Part shown: positions 53,724-63,900 of the stretch, in pieces | Numbering within the stretch: position 1 is the first letter of the stretch | Layout: each line of letters opens with the position of its first letter | DNA from: Streptomyces sp. NBC_01498 | Lineage (GTDB): Bacteria > Actinomycetota > Actinomycetes > Streptomycetales > Streptomycetaceae | Length of the DNA: 64,000 nucleotides | Direction: 5' to 3' | Assembly (NCBI RefSeq): GCF_036327775.1 | Contig: NZ_CP109598.1 | Span: 2,046,001-2,110,000, forward strand | The notes under the pieces: generated by a model | The model's database searches: none | Told to the model about the DNA's origin: nothing | What the model saw: the letters and a program-made list of their open reading frames with translations, nothing else | Program-made: the position numbers and the translations under genes

Positions 53724-56384
53724 GTGATGGAACCGCTGCGGCACGACGACCCACGTCTCGTCGGGCCCTACACCGTGCTGGCCAGGTACCGGGAGTCGGC
53801 GAGCGCCGTGCGGTATCTGGCGTACGGCGCGAACGGCGCCACCGCCGTCGTGACGGTCGCCCGGCCCGCGCTCGCCGAACTGCCCGCCTTCCGGCGGCGT
53901 TTCCGGGCCGAGACGCACACCGCCGAGCGGCTGGCCGGCGGCTGGGTGGAGCCGCTGCTCGACTCCCGTACGGACGGCCCGGACGCCTCCGGCGAGGGCC
54001 CGCTCTGGACGGCCGTCGGCTACGTGCCCGCGCTCACCCTCGGCGAGGCCGTCGCCGTCGCCGGGCCGCTGCCGGAGCGGTCCGTGCGGATACTGGGCGC
54101 CGCGCTCGCCGAGACGCTGTCCCGTGTCCACGCCACCGGCGCCGTCCTGCACGGGCTCGCCCCGGACACGGTGACCCTCGCCGCCGACGGGCCGCGCCTC
54201 ACCGCCTTCGGGGCGCTGGGCGCGGCGGCGTCGGCCGAGGCCATGGAGGGCGGGCGGCTGTCCGTACGGCTCGGGTACCTCACCCCCGAGCAGGTCGCCG
54301 GCGAGGTGCCGGGGCCGCCGGCCGACCTCTTCGTGCTGGGGCTGCTCCTCGCGTACGCGTCCACCGGGACGACTCCGCTCACCGACGGGCCGCCCGACGC
54401 GGCGGCCGACCGGATCGCCCGCGGGGCGGCCGAACTCGACCGGGTGCCGCCGGAGTTGCGGTCGCTCGTGGCGCGCTGCCTGGCGAAGGAGCCGGGCGCG
54501 CGGCCGACCGCCGGGGCCGTCGCGGCGGAACTGGCACTGGAGGGCGCGGCAGCGGCGGCGACCGCCGTACCCGGCGGCTGGCTGCCGGGGGTCCTGGCGG
54601 CGGCGATCGCCGAACAGGCCACCTGGGTCGACGCCCTCCACGCCCCTCTCCACCAGCCGCCGCATCCCCCGCCGGACGGTCCCTCGGACGCCGTCCCCGG
54701 CGCGCCCGCCGGCCCCGGACCCGGCAGCGCGCCCGACGGCGTGCCCGACACCCGCACCACCCGCATCGGCCGGCCCCGGGCCGCGTCCGGCAACGAGAGC
54801 GGCGGCGCCGACCGGCCCACCGCGGCCCTGTCGCTGCCGCACGCCCGGCCCGAACCGACCGCGCTCCCGCTGCCCCCGGCCGTCGCCCCGGTGCCGCACC
54901 AGTCGCAGCCGCTGCCGCCGGGCGCGGTCGTACCGATGCTCCCGGCGGCACCGGCCGCGCCGTCCGGACCGCCCGCCCTGCCGCCGGGGCCCTCGGCCGC
55001 CGGCGCGGGTTCCGGCTCGGGCCGGTTCGCCGCGCTGCGGCTGCCACTGACGCAGCCCCTGGACCGGCGGGCGCTGCTGACCGGGATCGTCGCCGGGGCG
55101 GCGGGGCTGGTGATCGGCGGTGGCGGTGTTCTGGCGCTCGCCGACGACGAGCCGTCCGACACCACCGCCGGCGGAAAGCCCGACGACAAACCCGGCGGCG
55201 GCAGGCGCACGGGCCTGACGGGGCTGCCGCCCGAGACCCTGTGGGCGTACGAGCACCCGGCCGCCGCCGGTGAGGTGCTGAACGCGGCCGTCACCGGCGG
55301 GCACACCCTCGTCCTCACCGGCGGGTCCGGCGCCACCGCCGTCGACGCGCGCACCGGGAAGCTGCTGTGGCGCAACGCCGACGCCGCCGCCCTCCACGCG
55401 GCGCTGCCCGCCCCCCGGGGCCTGACCTTCGTCGCGGGCACGACCGGACTGTTCTGGCTCACCACCGCGTCCGGGAAGGTCGAGCACCGGATCGACTACG
55501 CGGACGGCATCGGGGGCGTACCCGGACTGAGACTGGGCGGTGTCACGGGGGCCAGGGACGGCCAGGTGTGGTTCACCGGGTCGCACACCACCGGCACGGG
55601 GAAGACGGCCACGGTCCGCACCTTCCTCTTCGCCTTCGATCTGAGCACCCACGAGGAGCTGTGGCGCGCGGCGATCTCCAACGGCCGCGCCTCGTCCATC
55701 CCCGCGTACCAGCTGATCGCCGTACGGGACGCGGACATCGTGCTGCGCCAGGACACCGCGTCGCTGCTGCCCGCCCAGGTCACGGCGGGCAAGGGACGGT
55801 CGGTGTACCACTGCTTCAGCCGGGCCGACGGCGGGCGGGCCTGGTCGAGGTCGTTCGGCGCGGTGCCGCCCGCGGGCGGCTCGGTCGGCGACGCGCGGGG
55901 GCGGCTGTTCGTCTCCGTGGCCGACCAGTTGTACGCGTACGACACCGCCGACGCACGGCAGTTGTGGCGCAGGTCGGGCGCGCCCAGGGTGCCGGGGCAG
56001 AACCCGTTCGCCTTCGGTACCGGCACACTCCTCGGCTCCACGCTCTATGTCGCCAACCGGTACCAGGAGGTGTACGCGGTCGACCCGGCGACCGGCGCGG
56101 AGCGCTGGAAGGGCACGACCGAGGCCCCCGCCTGGAACGGTGTGCCCCGGATCACGGTGAGCGGCAGCGGCCGGACGGTGCTGTCGGCCGACGGACTTCA
56201 GGTGACGGCGTTCGCCGAGCGCGACGGCGCCCGGCTCTGGAAGTTCCAGAACGCGGGCGGCCCCGCCCCCTCCCCCGCCGCCGACGGCGCACCCGTGGCC
56301 ACACCCGCGTACCAGCCGCTGATGGCGGGACGTACGGCGGTGATCCGGCGCGGCGGGACGTTCTACGCGCTGCCGGTCGACTGA
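53724..56384 (+). CDS. Pseudokinase with C-terminal PQQ-type beta-propeller
   Basis: 886 aa; GTG 53724 (AGGGGG 7 bases upstream) or ATG 53727. The first 270 residues have the fold pattern of a bacterial Ser/Thr kinase, but the catalytic residues are lost: the VAIK Lys is absent (AVVTVARP), HRDxxxxN is HGLAPDTVTL and DFG is AFG. A Pro-rich region (about 300-440), one membrane helix (ALLTGIVAGAAGLVIGGGGV) and a propeller of PQQ-like blades follow (AVDARTGKLLWRN, YAYDTADARQLWRR, YAVDPATGAERWKG). Probably a membrane receptor-like scaffold, not an enzyme. Confidence 0.87.
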   Translation: MMEPLRHDDPRLVGPYTVLARYRESASAVRYLAYGANGATAVVTVARPALAELPAFRRRFRAETHTAERLAGGWVEPLLDSRTDGPDASGEGPLWTAVGYVPALTLGEAVAVAGPLPERSVRILGAALAETLSRVHATGAVLHGLAPDTVTLAADGPRLTAFGALGAAASAEAMEGGRLSVRLGYLTPEQVAGEVPGPPADLFVLGLLLAYASTGTTPLTDGPPDAAADRIARGAAELDRVPPELRSLVARCLAKEPGARPTAGAVAAELALEGAAAAATAVPGGWLPGVLAAAIAEQATWVDALHAPLHQPPHPPPDGPSDAVPGAPAGPGPGSAPDGVPDTRTTRIGRPRAASGNESGGADRPTAALSLPHARPEPTALPLPPAVAPVPHQSQPLPPGAVVPMLPAAPAAPSGPPALPPGPSAAGAGSGSGRFAALRLPLTQPLDRRALLTGIVAGAAGLVIGGGGVLALADDEPSDTTAGGKPDDKPGGGRRTGLTGLPPETLWAYEHPAAAGEVLNAAVTGGHTLVLTGGSGATAVDARTGKLLWRNADAAALHAALPAPRGLTFVAGTTGLFWLTTASGKVEHRIDYADGIGGVPGLRLGGVTGARDGQVWFTGSHTTGTGKTATVRTFLFAFDLSTHEELWRAAISNGRASSIPAYQLIAVRDADIVLRQDTASLLPAQVTAGKGRSVYHCFSRADGGRAWSRSFGAVPPAGGSVGDARGRLFVSVADQLYAYDTADARQLWRRSGAPRVPGQNPFAFGTGTLLGSTLYVANRYQEVYAVDPATGAERWKGTTEAPAWNGVPRITVSGSGRTVLSADGLQVTAFAERDGARLWKFQNAGGPAPSPAADGAPVATPAYQPLMAGRTAVIRRGGTFYALPVD

Positions 56385-56391
56385 GCCCCGC

Positions 56392-56424
56392 GCCCCCGGG
56401 GTGGCAAGGCGCCACGCCGGGGGC
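56392..56424 (+). terminator. Hairpin after the pseudokinase gene
   Basis: 8-bp outer stem GCCCCCGG / CCGGGGGC with an inner GTGGC / GCCAC stem, 8 bases past the stop. Confidence 0.65.
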
Positions 56425-56565
56425 CGGCGGTGTCGGCGCTCCGGGGGTGACGGCGTGCCGCCAAGTCGCCCAATTGTGCGGTAAGCACACGGAAGCGGGA
56501 CAGCTGACGCCCCATCATCACCGGGAGGCCGGACAACAGGCCGTCCCGTGAACCGAGGTGAGGGC

Positions 56566-57954
56566 ATGTCAGGAAACACACTGCGGTCCGTCTGTACGGC
56601 CGCGCTCGCCGTCCTGGCGGTGGTCCCCTGCGCCGCGCCCGCCGGAGCCGAACCGGGCCCGGGGGCCGGGCCGGGGCGGATCGCGCGAGCGAACCAGGGG
56701 CCGTCCACGGGACCGAGCGCAGGACCGTCCACGGGGCCGTCCACCGGGCCGTCCACGGGATCGAGCTCCGGGACGGGCAGCGAGGCGGGGGCCGGGGCGG
56801 GCCCGGACCCGGCCGGGGGGCCGGTCGCCGCTCCCCGCGACGACGGATCACCGCGCGGCGTGGCCGAACTCCTCACCGAGCTGCGGACGTTGTACCAGCG
56901 GGCCGAGGAGGCCACGGAGTCGTACAACGCCGCCTCGGTACGCCTCGCCACCACGCGTGCCGAGCTGCGCCACGTGGGCACGGGTCTGACCGACGCACGC
57001 GAGGCGCTGGTCCGCAGCCGCGCCCAGGCCGGACAGCTCGCCCGCCAGCAGTACCAGGGCACCTCCGAACTCTCCTCCTACGTGGCGCTGTTGCTGTCCC
57101 GCGATCCGCAACACGCCTTGGATCAGAAGCATTTGATCGACCGCGCCCAGCGCACGCGGCTGTCCACCGTGGCGCGGCTGACCAACGGCGAGCGGCGCGC
57201 CGACACCCTCGCGGCCCGCTCCCGCAAGGCCCTCGCCGACCAGCAGGCGCTCGCCGCCAAAGAGCGGAAGGAGCGTGACGCGGTCCGCGCGAGGCTGGCG
57301 GACGTGGAGCGGATGCTCGCCTCGCTCAGCGACGGTCAGATCGCGGCGATCGCCGAGCGCGAGAAGGCCGAGACCGACCGGGCCCAGCGGAAGCTGGTCA
57401 CCTCGGGCGCGCTCGGCCCCGGCGGCACCGCCGCGCCCGCGTCCCCCGGCGGGACCACCGCGCCCGCGCGCCCCGGCGGGAGCCTGCGGGCGCCGTCGGC
57501 CGGGGGCCGGGAGGCCCTGGCGTACGCCGCGGAGCAGATCGGCAAGCCGTACCGGTGGGGCGCGGAGGGCCCGGACGCGTACGACTGCTCGGGGCTGACC
57601 TCACGCGCCTGGGCGCGCGCCGGGGTGGACGTGCCCCGGACGAGCCAGCGGCAGTGGGCCGAACTGCCGAGGGTGCGGCTGAGCGAACTGCGCCCCGGCG
57701 ATCTGGTCCTGTACTTCCCGAAGGCCACCCATGTGGCGGTCTATCTGGGTGACGGGATGGTGATCCACGCCCCGCGCCCCGGAGCGCGGGTGAAGGTCTC
57801 GCCCCTCGCGTCGAATCCGTTGCTCGGCGCGGTGCGGCCGGACCCGGCGGCCGGGGCGCTGGACGTGGAGTCGTACACACCCCCGGCGCTGCCGTCCGGT
57901 GCCACGGAGGGCGCGGACACCGGCAACAACTCGGGCACCGTTTCGGGAAGTTGA
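56566..57954 (+). CDS. Secreted NlpC/P60 peptidoglycan hydrolase
   Basis: 462 aa from ATG 56566 (GAGG about 7 bases upstream). Signal peptide about 1-30, a Pro/Ser/Gly/Thr repeat region (GPSTGPST), a long coiled coil (about 90-280, RAEEATESYNAAS, ALAAKERKERDAVRARL), a linker, then the NlpC/P60 domain (about 310-430) with Cys in YDCSGLTSRAW, His in THVAVYLGDG and third-site His in VIHAPRPG. This RipA-like layout cleaves stem peptides in the wall; the coiled coil may hold it inactive. Convergent with the monooxygenase 13 bases on. Confidence 0.94.
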   Translation: MSGNTLRSVCTAALAVLAVVPCAAPAGAEPGPGAGPGRIARANQGPSTGPSAGPSTGPSTGPSTGSSSGTGSEAGAGAGPDPAGGPVAAPRDDGSPRGVAELLTELRTLYQRAEEATESYNAASVRLATTRAELRHVGTGLTDAREALVRSRAQAGQLARQQYQGTSELSSYVALLLSRDPQHALDQKHLIDRAQRTRLSTVARLTNGERRADTLAARSRKALADQQALAAKERKERDAVRARLADVERMLASLSDGQIAAIAEREKAETDRAQRKLVTSGALGPGGTAAPASPGGTTAPARPGGSLRAPSAGGREALAYAAEQIGKPYRWGAEGPDAYDCSGLTSRAWARAGVDVPRTSQRQWAELPRVRLSELRPGDLVLYFPKATHVAVYLGDGMVIHAPRPGARVKVSPLASNPLLGAVRPDPAAGALDVESYTPPALPSGATEGADTGNNSGTVSGS

Positions 57955-57967
57955 CCGCCGTACCGGA

Positions 57968-59284
57968 TCAGCCGCCGGAGGCCCGCCCGTCCCCCGCCGG
58001 GGTGTCCCCGCCCTCCGGCGCGTCCCCGGACACGGCGGCCCGGTCGGTCTCCGCCCGAGCGGCCCGCGCGAGATACGCCTCCGCCTTCTCCGGGTCGTAG
58101 AAGTAGTGGGCGAAATCGGACGGGTCGTCGAAGCCGTTCGCGAACCGGTCGGCGACCGGCTGGAGCCGTTCCGCCGCCTCCAGCACCTTCAGCACGTGCT
58201 TCGGCGGCGGGGCGAGCATCGCGTTCGTCCAGCGGGTGGCGTGCCGCGCGCTCTCCCAGTGGCGGTCGAACGTGGCCCGCATCCACGCCTCGTCGAACTC
58301 GCGGTCGCCGTGCGACACGATCGAGTCCAGATAGGAAGCGGCGCACTTGGAGGCGGAGTTGGAGCCCTGTCCGGTGACGGGGTCGTTCGCCACGACGACG
58401 TCGGCGACACCGAGGACGAGTCCGCCGCCCGGCAGCCGTCCGACGGGGTGCCGGACGGTGGGGGTGTAGCGGCCGACGAGTGTGGCGTTGGCGTCGGTCA
58501 GTTCGACCTTGGTGGCGCGCGCGTACTCCCACGGGGTGAACCGTTCCATCAGCTCCAGCGTCAGCGACAGATGGTCGGCCGGGTCCTTGACGCCCTGGAA
58601 GGCGTCGACGGGGCCGCCGGGTACGCCCTCCCAGAACAGGATGTCCGCGCGGCCGGTCAGGGTCAGTGTCGGCATCACGAACAGTTCGCCGACACCGGGG
58701 ACGAGATTGCAGCGGACGGCGTCGAACCCGGGGTGTTCGGGGCGCGGCGCCATTCCGTGCACGTACGCGACGGACAGCGCCCGCTGCGGCGCGGCGTACG
58801 GGGAGCGGGCGGCGTCCCGGCCGAACATCGCGACCAGTTCGCCCTTCCCGGCCGAGACGAGGACAAGGTCGTAGGCCCGGGAGAAGTAGTCGAGATCGGA
58901 CACGGCGGCCCCGTGGATGACGAGCCGGCCGCCGCGCCGGGCGAAGGTCTCCATCCAGCCGGCCATCTTCACCCGCTGGTCGACGGACTGGGCGAAGCCG
59001 TTCAGCCGGCCGACCCAGTCGACCGCGCGGGTCGAGTCGGGCGCGCCGACCGACACGCCGAGGCCCTCGACGCGCGGCGCCTGGGACTCCCAGAAGGCGA
59101 GCTGGAGATCGCGCTCGTGCTGGAGCGCGGTGTGGAACATGCACTGGGTGGACATCACCCGGCCGGACCGGATCTCGTCCGCCGTACGGTTCGACAGCAG
59201 GGTGACCTCGTACCCGTACGACTGGAGTCCCAGGGCGAGCTGGAGGCCGGACTGTCCGGCCCCGACGACGAGTATCTTCCGCAT
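57968..59284 (-). CDS. Styrene/indole monooxygenase-type flavoprotein (StyA-like)
   Basis: 438 aa. FAD-binding start KILVVGAGQSGLQLALGLQ (GxGxxG), then RSGRVMSTQCMFHTALQHER and a C-terminal ANDPVTGQGSNSASKCAA typical of StyA oxygenases, which need a separate FAD reductase. It lies 43 bases after cvnD and is probably in the conservon operon. No reductase is present in the window. Substrate unknown; epoxidation or S-oxidation of small aromatics is the family norm. Confidence 0.88.
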   Translation of the reverse strand: MRKILVVGAGQSGLQLALGLQSYGYEVTLLSNRTADEIRSGRVMSTQCMFHTALQHERDLQLAFWESQAPRVEGLGVSVGAPDSTRAVDWVGRLNGFAQSVDQRVKMAGWMETFARRGGRLVIHGAAVSDLDYFSRAYDLVLVSAGKGELVAMFGRDAARSPYAAPQRALSVAYVHGMAPRPEHPGFDAVRCNLVPGVGELFVMPTLTLTGRADILFWEGVPGGPVDAFQGVKDPADHLSLTLELMERFTPWEYARATKVELTDANATLVGRYTPTVRHPVGRLPGGGLVLGVADVVVANDPVTGQGSNSASKCAASYLDSIVSHGDREFDEAWMRATFDRHWESARHATRWTNAMLAPPPKHVLKVLEAAERLQPVADRFANGFDDPSDFAHYFYDPEKAEAYLARAARAETDRAAVSGDAPEGGDTPAGDGRASGG

Positions 59285-59327
59285 GGCGGGTTCTCCGTTT
59301 GCTGCTGCCCGACGTGCTGCGGCCGGG

Positions 59328-60092
59328 CTATTCGGGTGCCGCGTCGGCGGCGTGGGCCACCAGGGCCAGCAGTGTGTCCACGACGGCGATCCTTCGGCGG
59401 GCGTCCATGACCGTCACGGGTACGTGCGGCGGCACGGACAGCGCCTCGCGTACGGCTTCGGCGTCGAACAGCGGTGTGCCCTCGAAGTGGTTGACGGCGA
59501 CAACGTACGGCAGGCCGCTGTTCTCGACGTAGTCGAGCACGCCGAAGCAGTCCGCGAGACGGCGGGTGTCGGCCAGTACGACGACGCCGATGGCGCCGCG
59601 CACCAGGTCGTCCCAGATGAACCAGAAGCGCTGCTGGCCGGGCGTGCCGAAGACGTACAGCACCAGGTCGTCGTCGAGGGTGAGACGGCCGAAGTCCATG
59701 GCGACGGTGGTGGTGGACTTGTCGGGGGTGGCCGTGAGGTCGTCGGTCGCCTCACTGGCGCGGGTCATGACGGCCTCGGTGCGCAGCGGTCTGACCTCGG
59801 AGACCGAGCCGACGAAGGTCGTCTTGCCGACGCCGAAGCCGCCCGCGACCACTATCTTCGTGGCGATGGGCGCCCGGGTGCGGTCCAACTGCCAGGCGCG
59901 CAGGCCCTCTTCGGCCTCGCCGGACACAACGGGGACGGGGCCCAGGGGGAGGCCGACCGGTCCGGCCCCGGCGGACACGTCAGGGACACCGGACACGTCG
60001 GGTACAGGGCCGGACCCGGCGGACACGTCAGGGACACCGGACACGTCTGGTACACCGGGTACGCCGGACGTGTCAGAGGCGGCGGAGTCCAC
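59328..60092 (-). CDS. cvnD: Conservon small GTPase CvnD
   Basis: 254 aa from GTG 60092 (GGAAAGG about 7 bases upstream), overlapping the cvnC end by 20 bases. P-loop AGGFGVGKTTFVGSVS, switch region STTTVAMDFGRL, DxxG as FGTPGQQRFW, and NHFE near the NKxD position. The N-terminal 55 residues hold a 16-residue unit starting VPDVSGVPDVSA twice, from a 48-bp DNA duplication. Conservons are compared to eukaryotic G-protein sensing: CvnD binds CvnB and responds to CvnA. Confidence 0.93.
   Translation of the reverse strand: MDSAASDTSGVPGVPDVSGVPDVSAGSGPVPDVSGVPDVSAGAGPVGLPLGPVPVVSGEAEEGLRAWQLDRTRAPIATKIVVAGGFGVGKTTFVGSVSEVRPLRTEAVMTRASEATDDLTATPDKSTTTVAMDFGRLTLDDDLVLYVFGTPGQQRFWFIWDDLVRGAIGVVVLADTRRLADCFGVLDYVENSGLPYVVAVNHFEGTPLFDAEAVREALSVPPHVPVTVMDARRRIAVVDTLLALVAHAADAAPE
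59967..60054 (-). repeat. 48-bp duplication inside cvnD
   Basis: Two near-perfect copies start at 59967 and 60015 (CCCGGCGGACACGTCAGGGA). 48 is a multiple of three, so the repeat is in frame and adds 16 residues to the N-terminal extension. Confidence 0.85.
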
Positions 60093-60507
60093 CCAGCACC
60101 CTTTCCAGCAGCGCCCGGTCCGGGTGGTCGCTGCCGTGGCCGGTCCCGTACACCCGGATCCGGCCCTGGTCCGCCAGGTCGCTGAGCAGCACCCGGACGA
60201 CCCCCAGCGGCATCTTGAGCAGCGCCGAGACCTCCGCGACGGTCCGCATCCGCCGGCACAACTCCACGATGGCGCGCATCTCGGGCATGACGCGCGAGGT
60301 GAGAGCGCCGCTCGCCAGTTCCCTGCGCTCGTCCGGGGCGTCCAGCGCGGCGACGAACGTCTCGACCAGCAGCACATGGCCGAAACGGGTCCTGCCGCCG
60401 GTCAGGGAGTACGGGCGGACGCGGGCGACGCGGCGGTCCGGGACACGCACGGGAAGTCCGCGCGCGGGCGGTCCGTGGGCCGGTCCGGCCGCCGACACCG
60501 ATGTCAT
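60073..60507 (-). CDS. cvnC: Conservon DUF742 protein CvnC
   Basis: 144 aa from ATG 60507, ATGA overlap with cvnB. DUF742 motifs: RVRPYSLTGGRT, EMRAIVELCRRMRTVAEVSALLK-type helix-turn-helix-like segment, then MPLGVVRVLLSDLADQG. It is a small soluble partner in the membrane-associated CvnA-D complex; exact role unclear. Confidence 0.93.
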   Translation of the reverse strand: MTSVSAAGPAHGPPARGLPVRVPDRRVARVRPYSLTGGRTRFGHVLLVETFVAALDAPDERRELASGALTSRVMPEMRAIVELCRRMRTVAEVSALLKMPLGVVRVLLSDLADQGRIRVYGTGHGSDHPDRALLERVLGGLRRL

Positions 60508-60974
60508 CGGGCGCTCTCCATCGACTTGCGCAGTTCGGTGCGGAGTTCGGGCGTGAGGAGGTGTCCGGCCCGGCCGACGAACATCGCCATGTGGTACGCC
60601 ACGGCGTGCATGTCGCACTCGGCGCCGGCGTGCAGGCCCAGCAGCGAGCCGTCGCTGATCGACATGACGAAGACACTGCCCTCCGCCATCGCCACCATGG
60701 TGTGCTTCACACCGCCCCGGTCCATCAGTTCGGCCGCGCCGAGGGTGAGACTGCTGATGCCGGAGATGATCGTCGCGAGGTCGGCGCTGGAGGCGCGCGG
60801 GCCGCCGTCGTCCCCGGCCTCGTGCCGTGCGGGGTCCGAGGAGAGCAGCAGCAGTCCGTCGGACGAGACGACGGCGACGGAGCGTGCGCCGCGCACCTCC
60901 TCCACGAGATTCGTCAGCAGCCAGTGGAGGTTGCGGGCCTCACTGCTCAGTCCGAATGTGCCGGTCGCGGTCAA
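60504..60974 (-). CDS. cvnB: Conservon Roadblock/LC7 protein CvnB
   Basis: 156 aa from TTG 60974, with AGGAGG 7 bases upstream and a TTGA overlap with cvnA. Roadblock/LC7 fold (NLHWLLTNLVEEVRGARSVA, SSDGLLLLSS, MAEGSVFVMSISDGSLLGL). It bridges the CvnA sensor and the CvnD GTPase. Compare with the orphan CvnB-like protein at 32886-33293. Confidence 0.94.
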   Translation of the reverse strand: MTATGTFGLSSEARNLHWLLTNLVEEVRGARSVAVVSSDGLLLLSSDPARHEAGDDGGPRASSADLATIISGISSLTLGAAELMDRGGVKHTMVAMAEGSVFVMSISDGSLLGLHAGAECDMHAVAYHMAMFVGRAGHLLTPELRTELRKSMESAR

Positions 60975-63900
60975 CTTCGTGCCTCCTCGACAGTCTCCCC
61001 CGAGTCATCCGTACGTACGTCGGTCCCCTCCGCCGCGTTCTGCTGCCGCGGTACTGAACTGTTCCGAGGCGAGCGCTTCTGCCTCTGAGCATGCTTCTGG
61101 TCCTGCTTCTGATCCTGGTCCTGAATCCGGTTCTGAATCCCGTCCGGAACACGGTCCTGATTCTGATCCGGTGTCACTTCGGTCTGCGTCACGGTCACTT
61201 CGGTCTGCTCCAGGAGCTCGGCGTCGGCGTCGCGCCTGCCGTCCTTGGCTCCTCGGTGAAAGCCACCGAGCCTGCGGCGCAGCGCGTCCGCGTCGACGCT
61301 ACCGGGCCGGCCGGCCGTCGTGTCGTCGGCCTTGAGGACCTTGGGGGTGCGCTTCGGCAGACCCGTGTCGGTGACGGGATCGGTGACGGGGTCCGCGTCA
61401 GCCTCGGTCGCGAGGGCGGCGGCGGATCCGGAGGCCGGCTCCGTGGCGGGCTCCGGCGTGTCGGCTGTCGGGCCTGTCACGTCCGTACCGGCGTCGTCGC
61501 CGTCCTCGTCGGCCGCGATGTCCGCGACGCGCTCGTGGCTGTCGGGACCGATCGCGTACGGGTCGTCGGCGGACTCCCGCGCTTCCTGGTCCGAACGGCC
61601 GGGCAGCTGGTTGGAGTTGACCTCCGCCGCCGATCCCGGCAGCCGCAGCGCCGGGGCCGCGCCCGCCGCCGGGGTCTGGTGCGGGGCGGCGACCGGCGGG
61701 ACGGTCGGCAGCAGGGCGCCCGGCAGGACGACGACCGCGGCGAGCCCGCCCTGCGGGTTCTCCCGGAAGCTGATCCCGACGCCGTGCCGGGTGCCGAGCA
61801 GCGACGCGACCCGCAGGCCGAGCCCGCTACCGTCGGCCTCGACCGCGCCGTTCTCGCCCGTGCCCTCGCCCGTGCCCTCGCTCTTGGCACCGCCGGTCAC
61901 GGCCTTCGCGGACTTCGCCGGCTTACCGGACTTCGCCTGCTTCCCCGGCACGGCCGGCTTCGGCCGGTAGCCCTCCGGGTCGGCGAACCGCTCGTTGAGT
62001 TCGGTGATCCGTTCGGCCGGCATGCCGATGCCCTTGTCCTCCACCGAGAGCATCACGTCGCCGTTCTCCAACAGCCAGCCGGAGAGCTCGACATGGGCGT
62101 CCGGCGGCGAGAACGACGTGGCGTTCTCCAGGAGTTCGGCGACCAGGTGGCTGATGTCGTCCGCGGCGAAGCCGGCCAGCTGGGCGTGGGGCGGCAGCGA
62201 ACGGATGGTGATCCGCTCGTACTCCTCGATCTCGCTGACGGCCGCGCGCAGCACGTCCACGAGCGGTACGGGGCCCGCGTACGTGCCCCCGTACTCGTGT
62301 CCGGCGAGCACCAGCAGGTTCTCGCTGTGGCGGCGCATGACCGTCGCCATGTGGTCGATCCGGAAGAGGACGGCGAGCCGGTCCGGGTCCTGCTCGCGCT
62401 CCTCCAGGCCCTCGATGACACCGAGTTGACGCTCCACCAGGCCCAGAGAGCGCAGCGACAGGTTGACGAACGTGTCGTGCACGGTGTGCCGCAGCGCCTC
62501 CAGCTGAGCGGTGATCCCGGCGGTGCGCTCCTGGAGTTCGGCACGCTGGTCGGCCACGGACTGCCGGGCGCCGATCAGTCCGGTGCGGTCGCTGTCGAGC
62601 TTCTCGGCGCGGGCCGACACGTCGAGGAACTGCGCGTGCAGGTCGTTGAGCGACCGTACGACCTGGCCGAACTCGTCGTTGCGGCCGGTGAAGCGGACAG
62701 GTTCCTCGGTGGCGGGCGCGGCGGCGATCCGGGCGGCGCCGATCCGCAGCACGGCGAGCGGCCGGGTGAGTGTGCGCGCCACGGCGGTGGACGCGCCGAC
62801 GGCGACGATCAGCAGGCCGCCGAGGAGCGCGATGCTCAGCTCCAGCGAGGTCACCCCGTCGTCGCGGAGCTGCTCCAGCCTCTTGAGCCCGCTGGAGCCG
62901 ATGCCGGACTCGACGCCGCGCATCTGCTCGATCCGGCTGGAGAGGGACGCCTCGACCTTCTCCCGGTTGGCGTCGCGGTCGCTGTCGGAGAGTTCGGGAC
63001 TGTCGGCGAGGCGGGTCAGATACTTCTCCGCCGCGGTGACGTCCGGCCCGGTGACGGTCGTGGCGAGGGACTCGCGCGCCTCGGCGCCCGCCGCCTGGTC
63101 GAAGTCGGCGAGGGAGGCGAGTTCGTGGACGCGGGCCTGCTGGGCGGCGGCGCTCAGCTCGTCCCGCGCCCGGTCGTTCCCGGCGGCGTCGGCGTCGTCC
63201 GCCTCGACGGGCAGCCCCGTGACGGGGTCGAACTCCGGCTCGGCGCTGCGGGGCTCCGGAACGGCGAGCGCGGCCAGCAGCAGACCCCGGGTGGCCGACG
63301 CCTGCTCGACGGCGCGGCCGAGGGCGGCGGGGGCGCGGGTGCCCTGGGCGGTTCCGGGCGGTGTCTTCTCGGCGACCTCGTCGCCGACGGCGTGGAGCTT
63401 GGCGATGACGTCCGTGTACGCCTGGTACGCCTCCAGGGCCGTGCCCTTGCCGGTGAGGGCGGTGCGGCGGATGGACGGGACGGTGGACAGGTCGCGGCGC
63501 AGACCGGGGGAGGCGGACGCGTCGATCTCGTCGATCTGCCGGTCGACGCGGGCAGCGGCGGCGGCGCCGGGCGCGTCGTCGCTGTTCTCGTCCCCGTCGC
63601 TGTTCTCGTCCCCGTCGCCGTTCTCTCCGCCGTCGCTGTTCTCCGCGCCGCTGTCGGACTCGCCGCTCGCGGCCTCCTCGCGGCCGGCGGCGATGTGGAC
63701 GACCACGTCGTCCCGCTCGTCGGCGAGGGAGTGGGCCAGCACGGCCGACTGGCGGTTCAGCTCGGCGAGGGTCACCAGGCGCTGGGCGTCGTTCAGTTCG
63801 GCGGAGGAACCCAGGATCGCGGGCATGCCCGCCGCCACGACGGTGGCGCCGACGACGGCGACCGCGACGACCAGCCGGCTCCGTACCCGTACGCGCTTCC

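Noticed and set aside
53175..57062. A 1295-codon minus-strand open frame
   Set aside because: It runs antisense to two well-supported genes, has low-complexity composition and matches no family.
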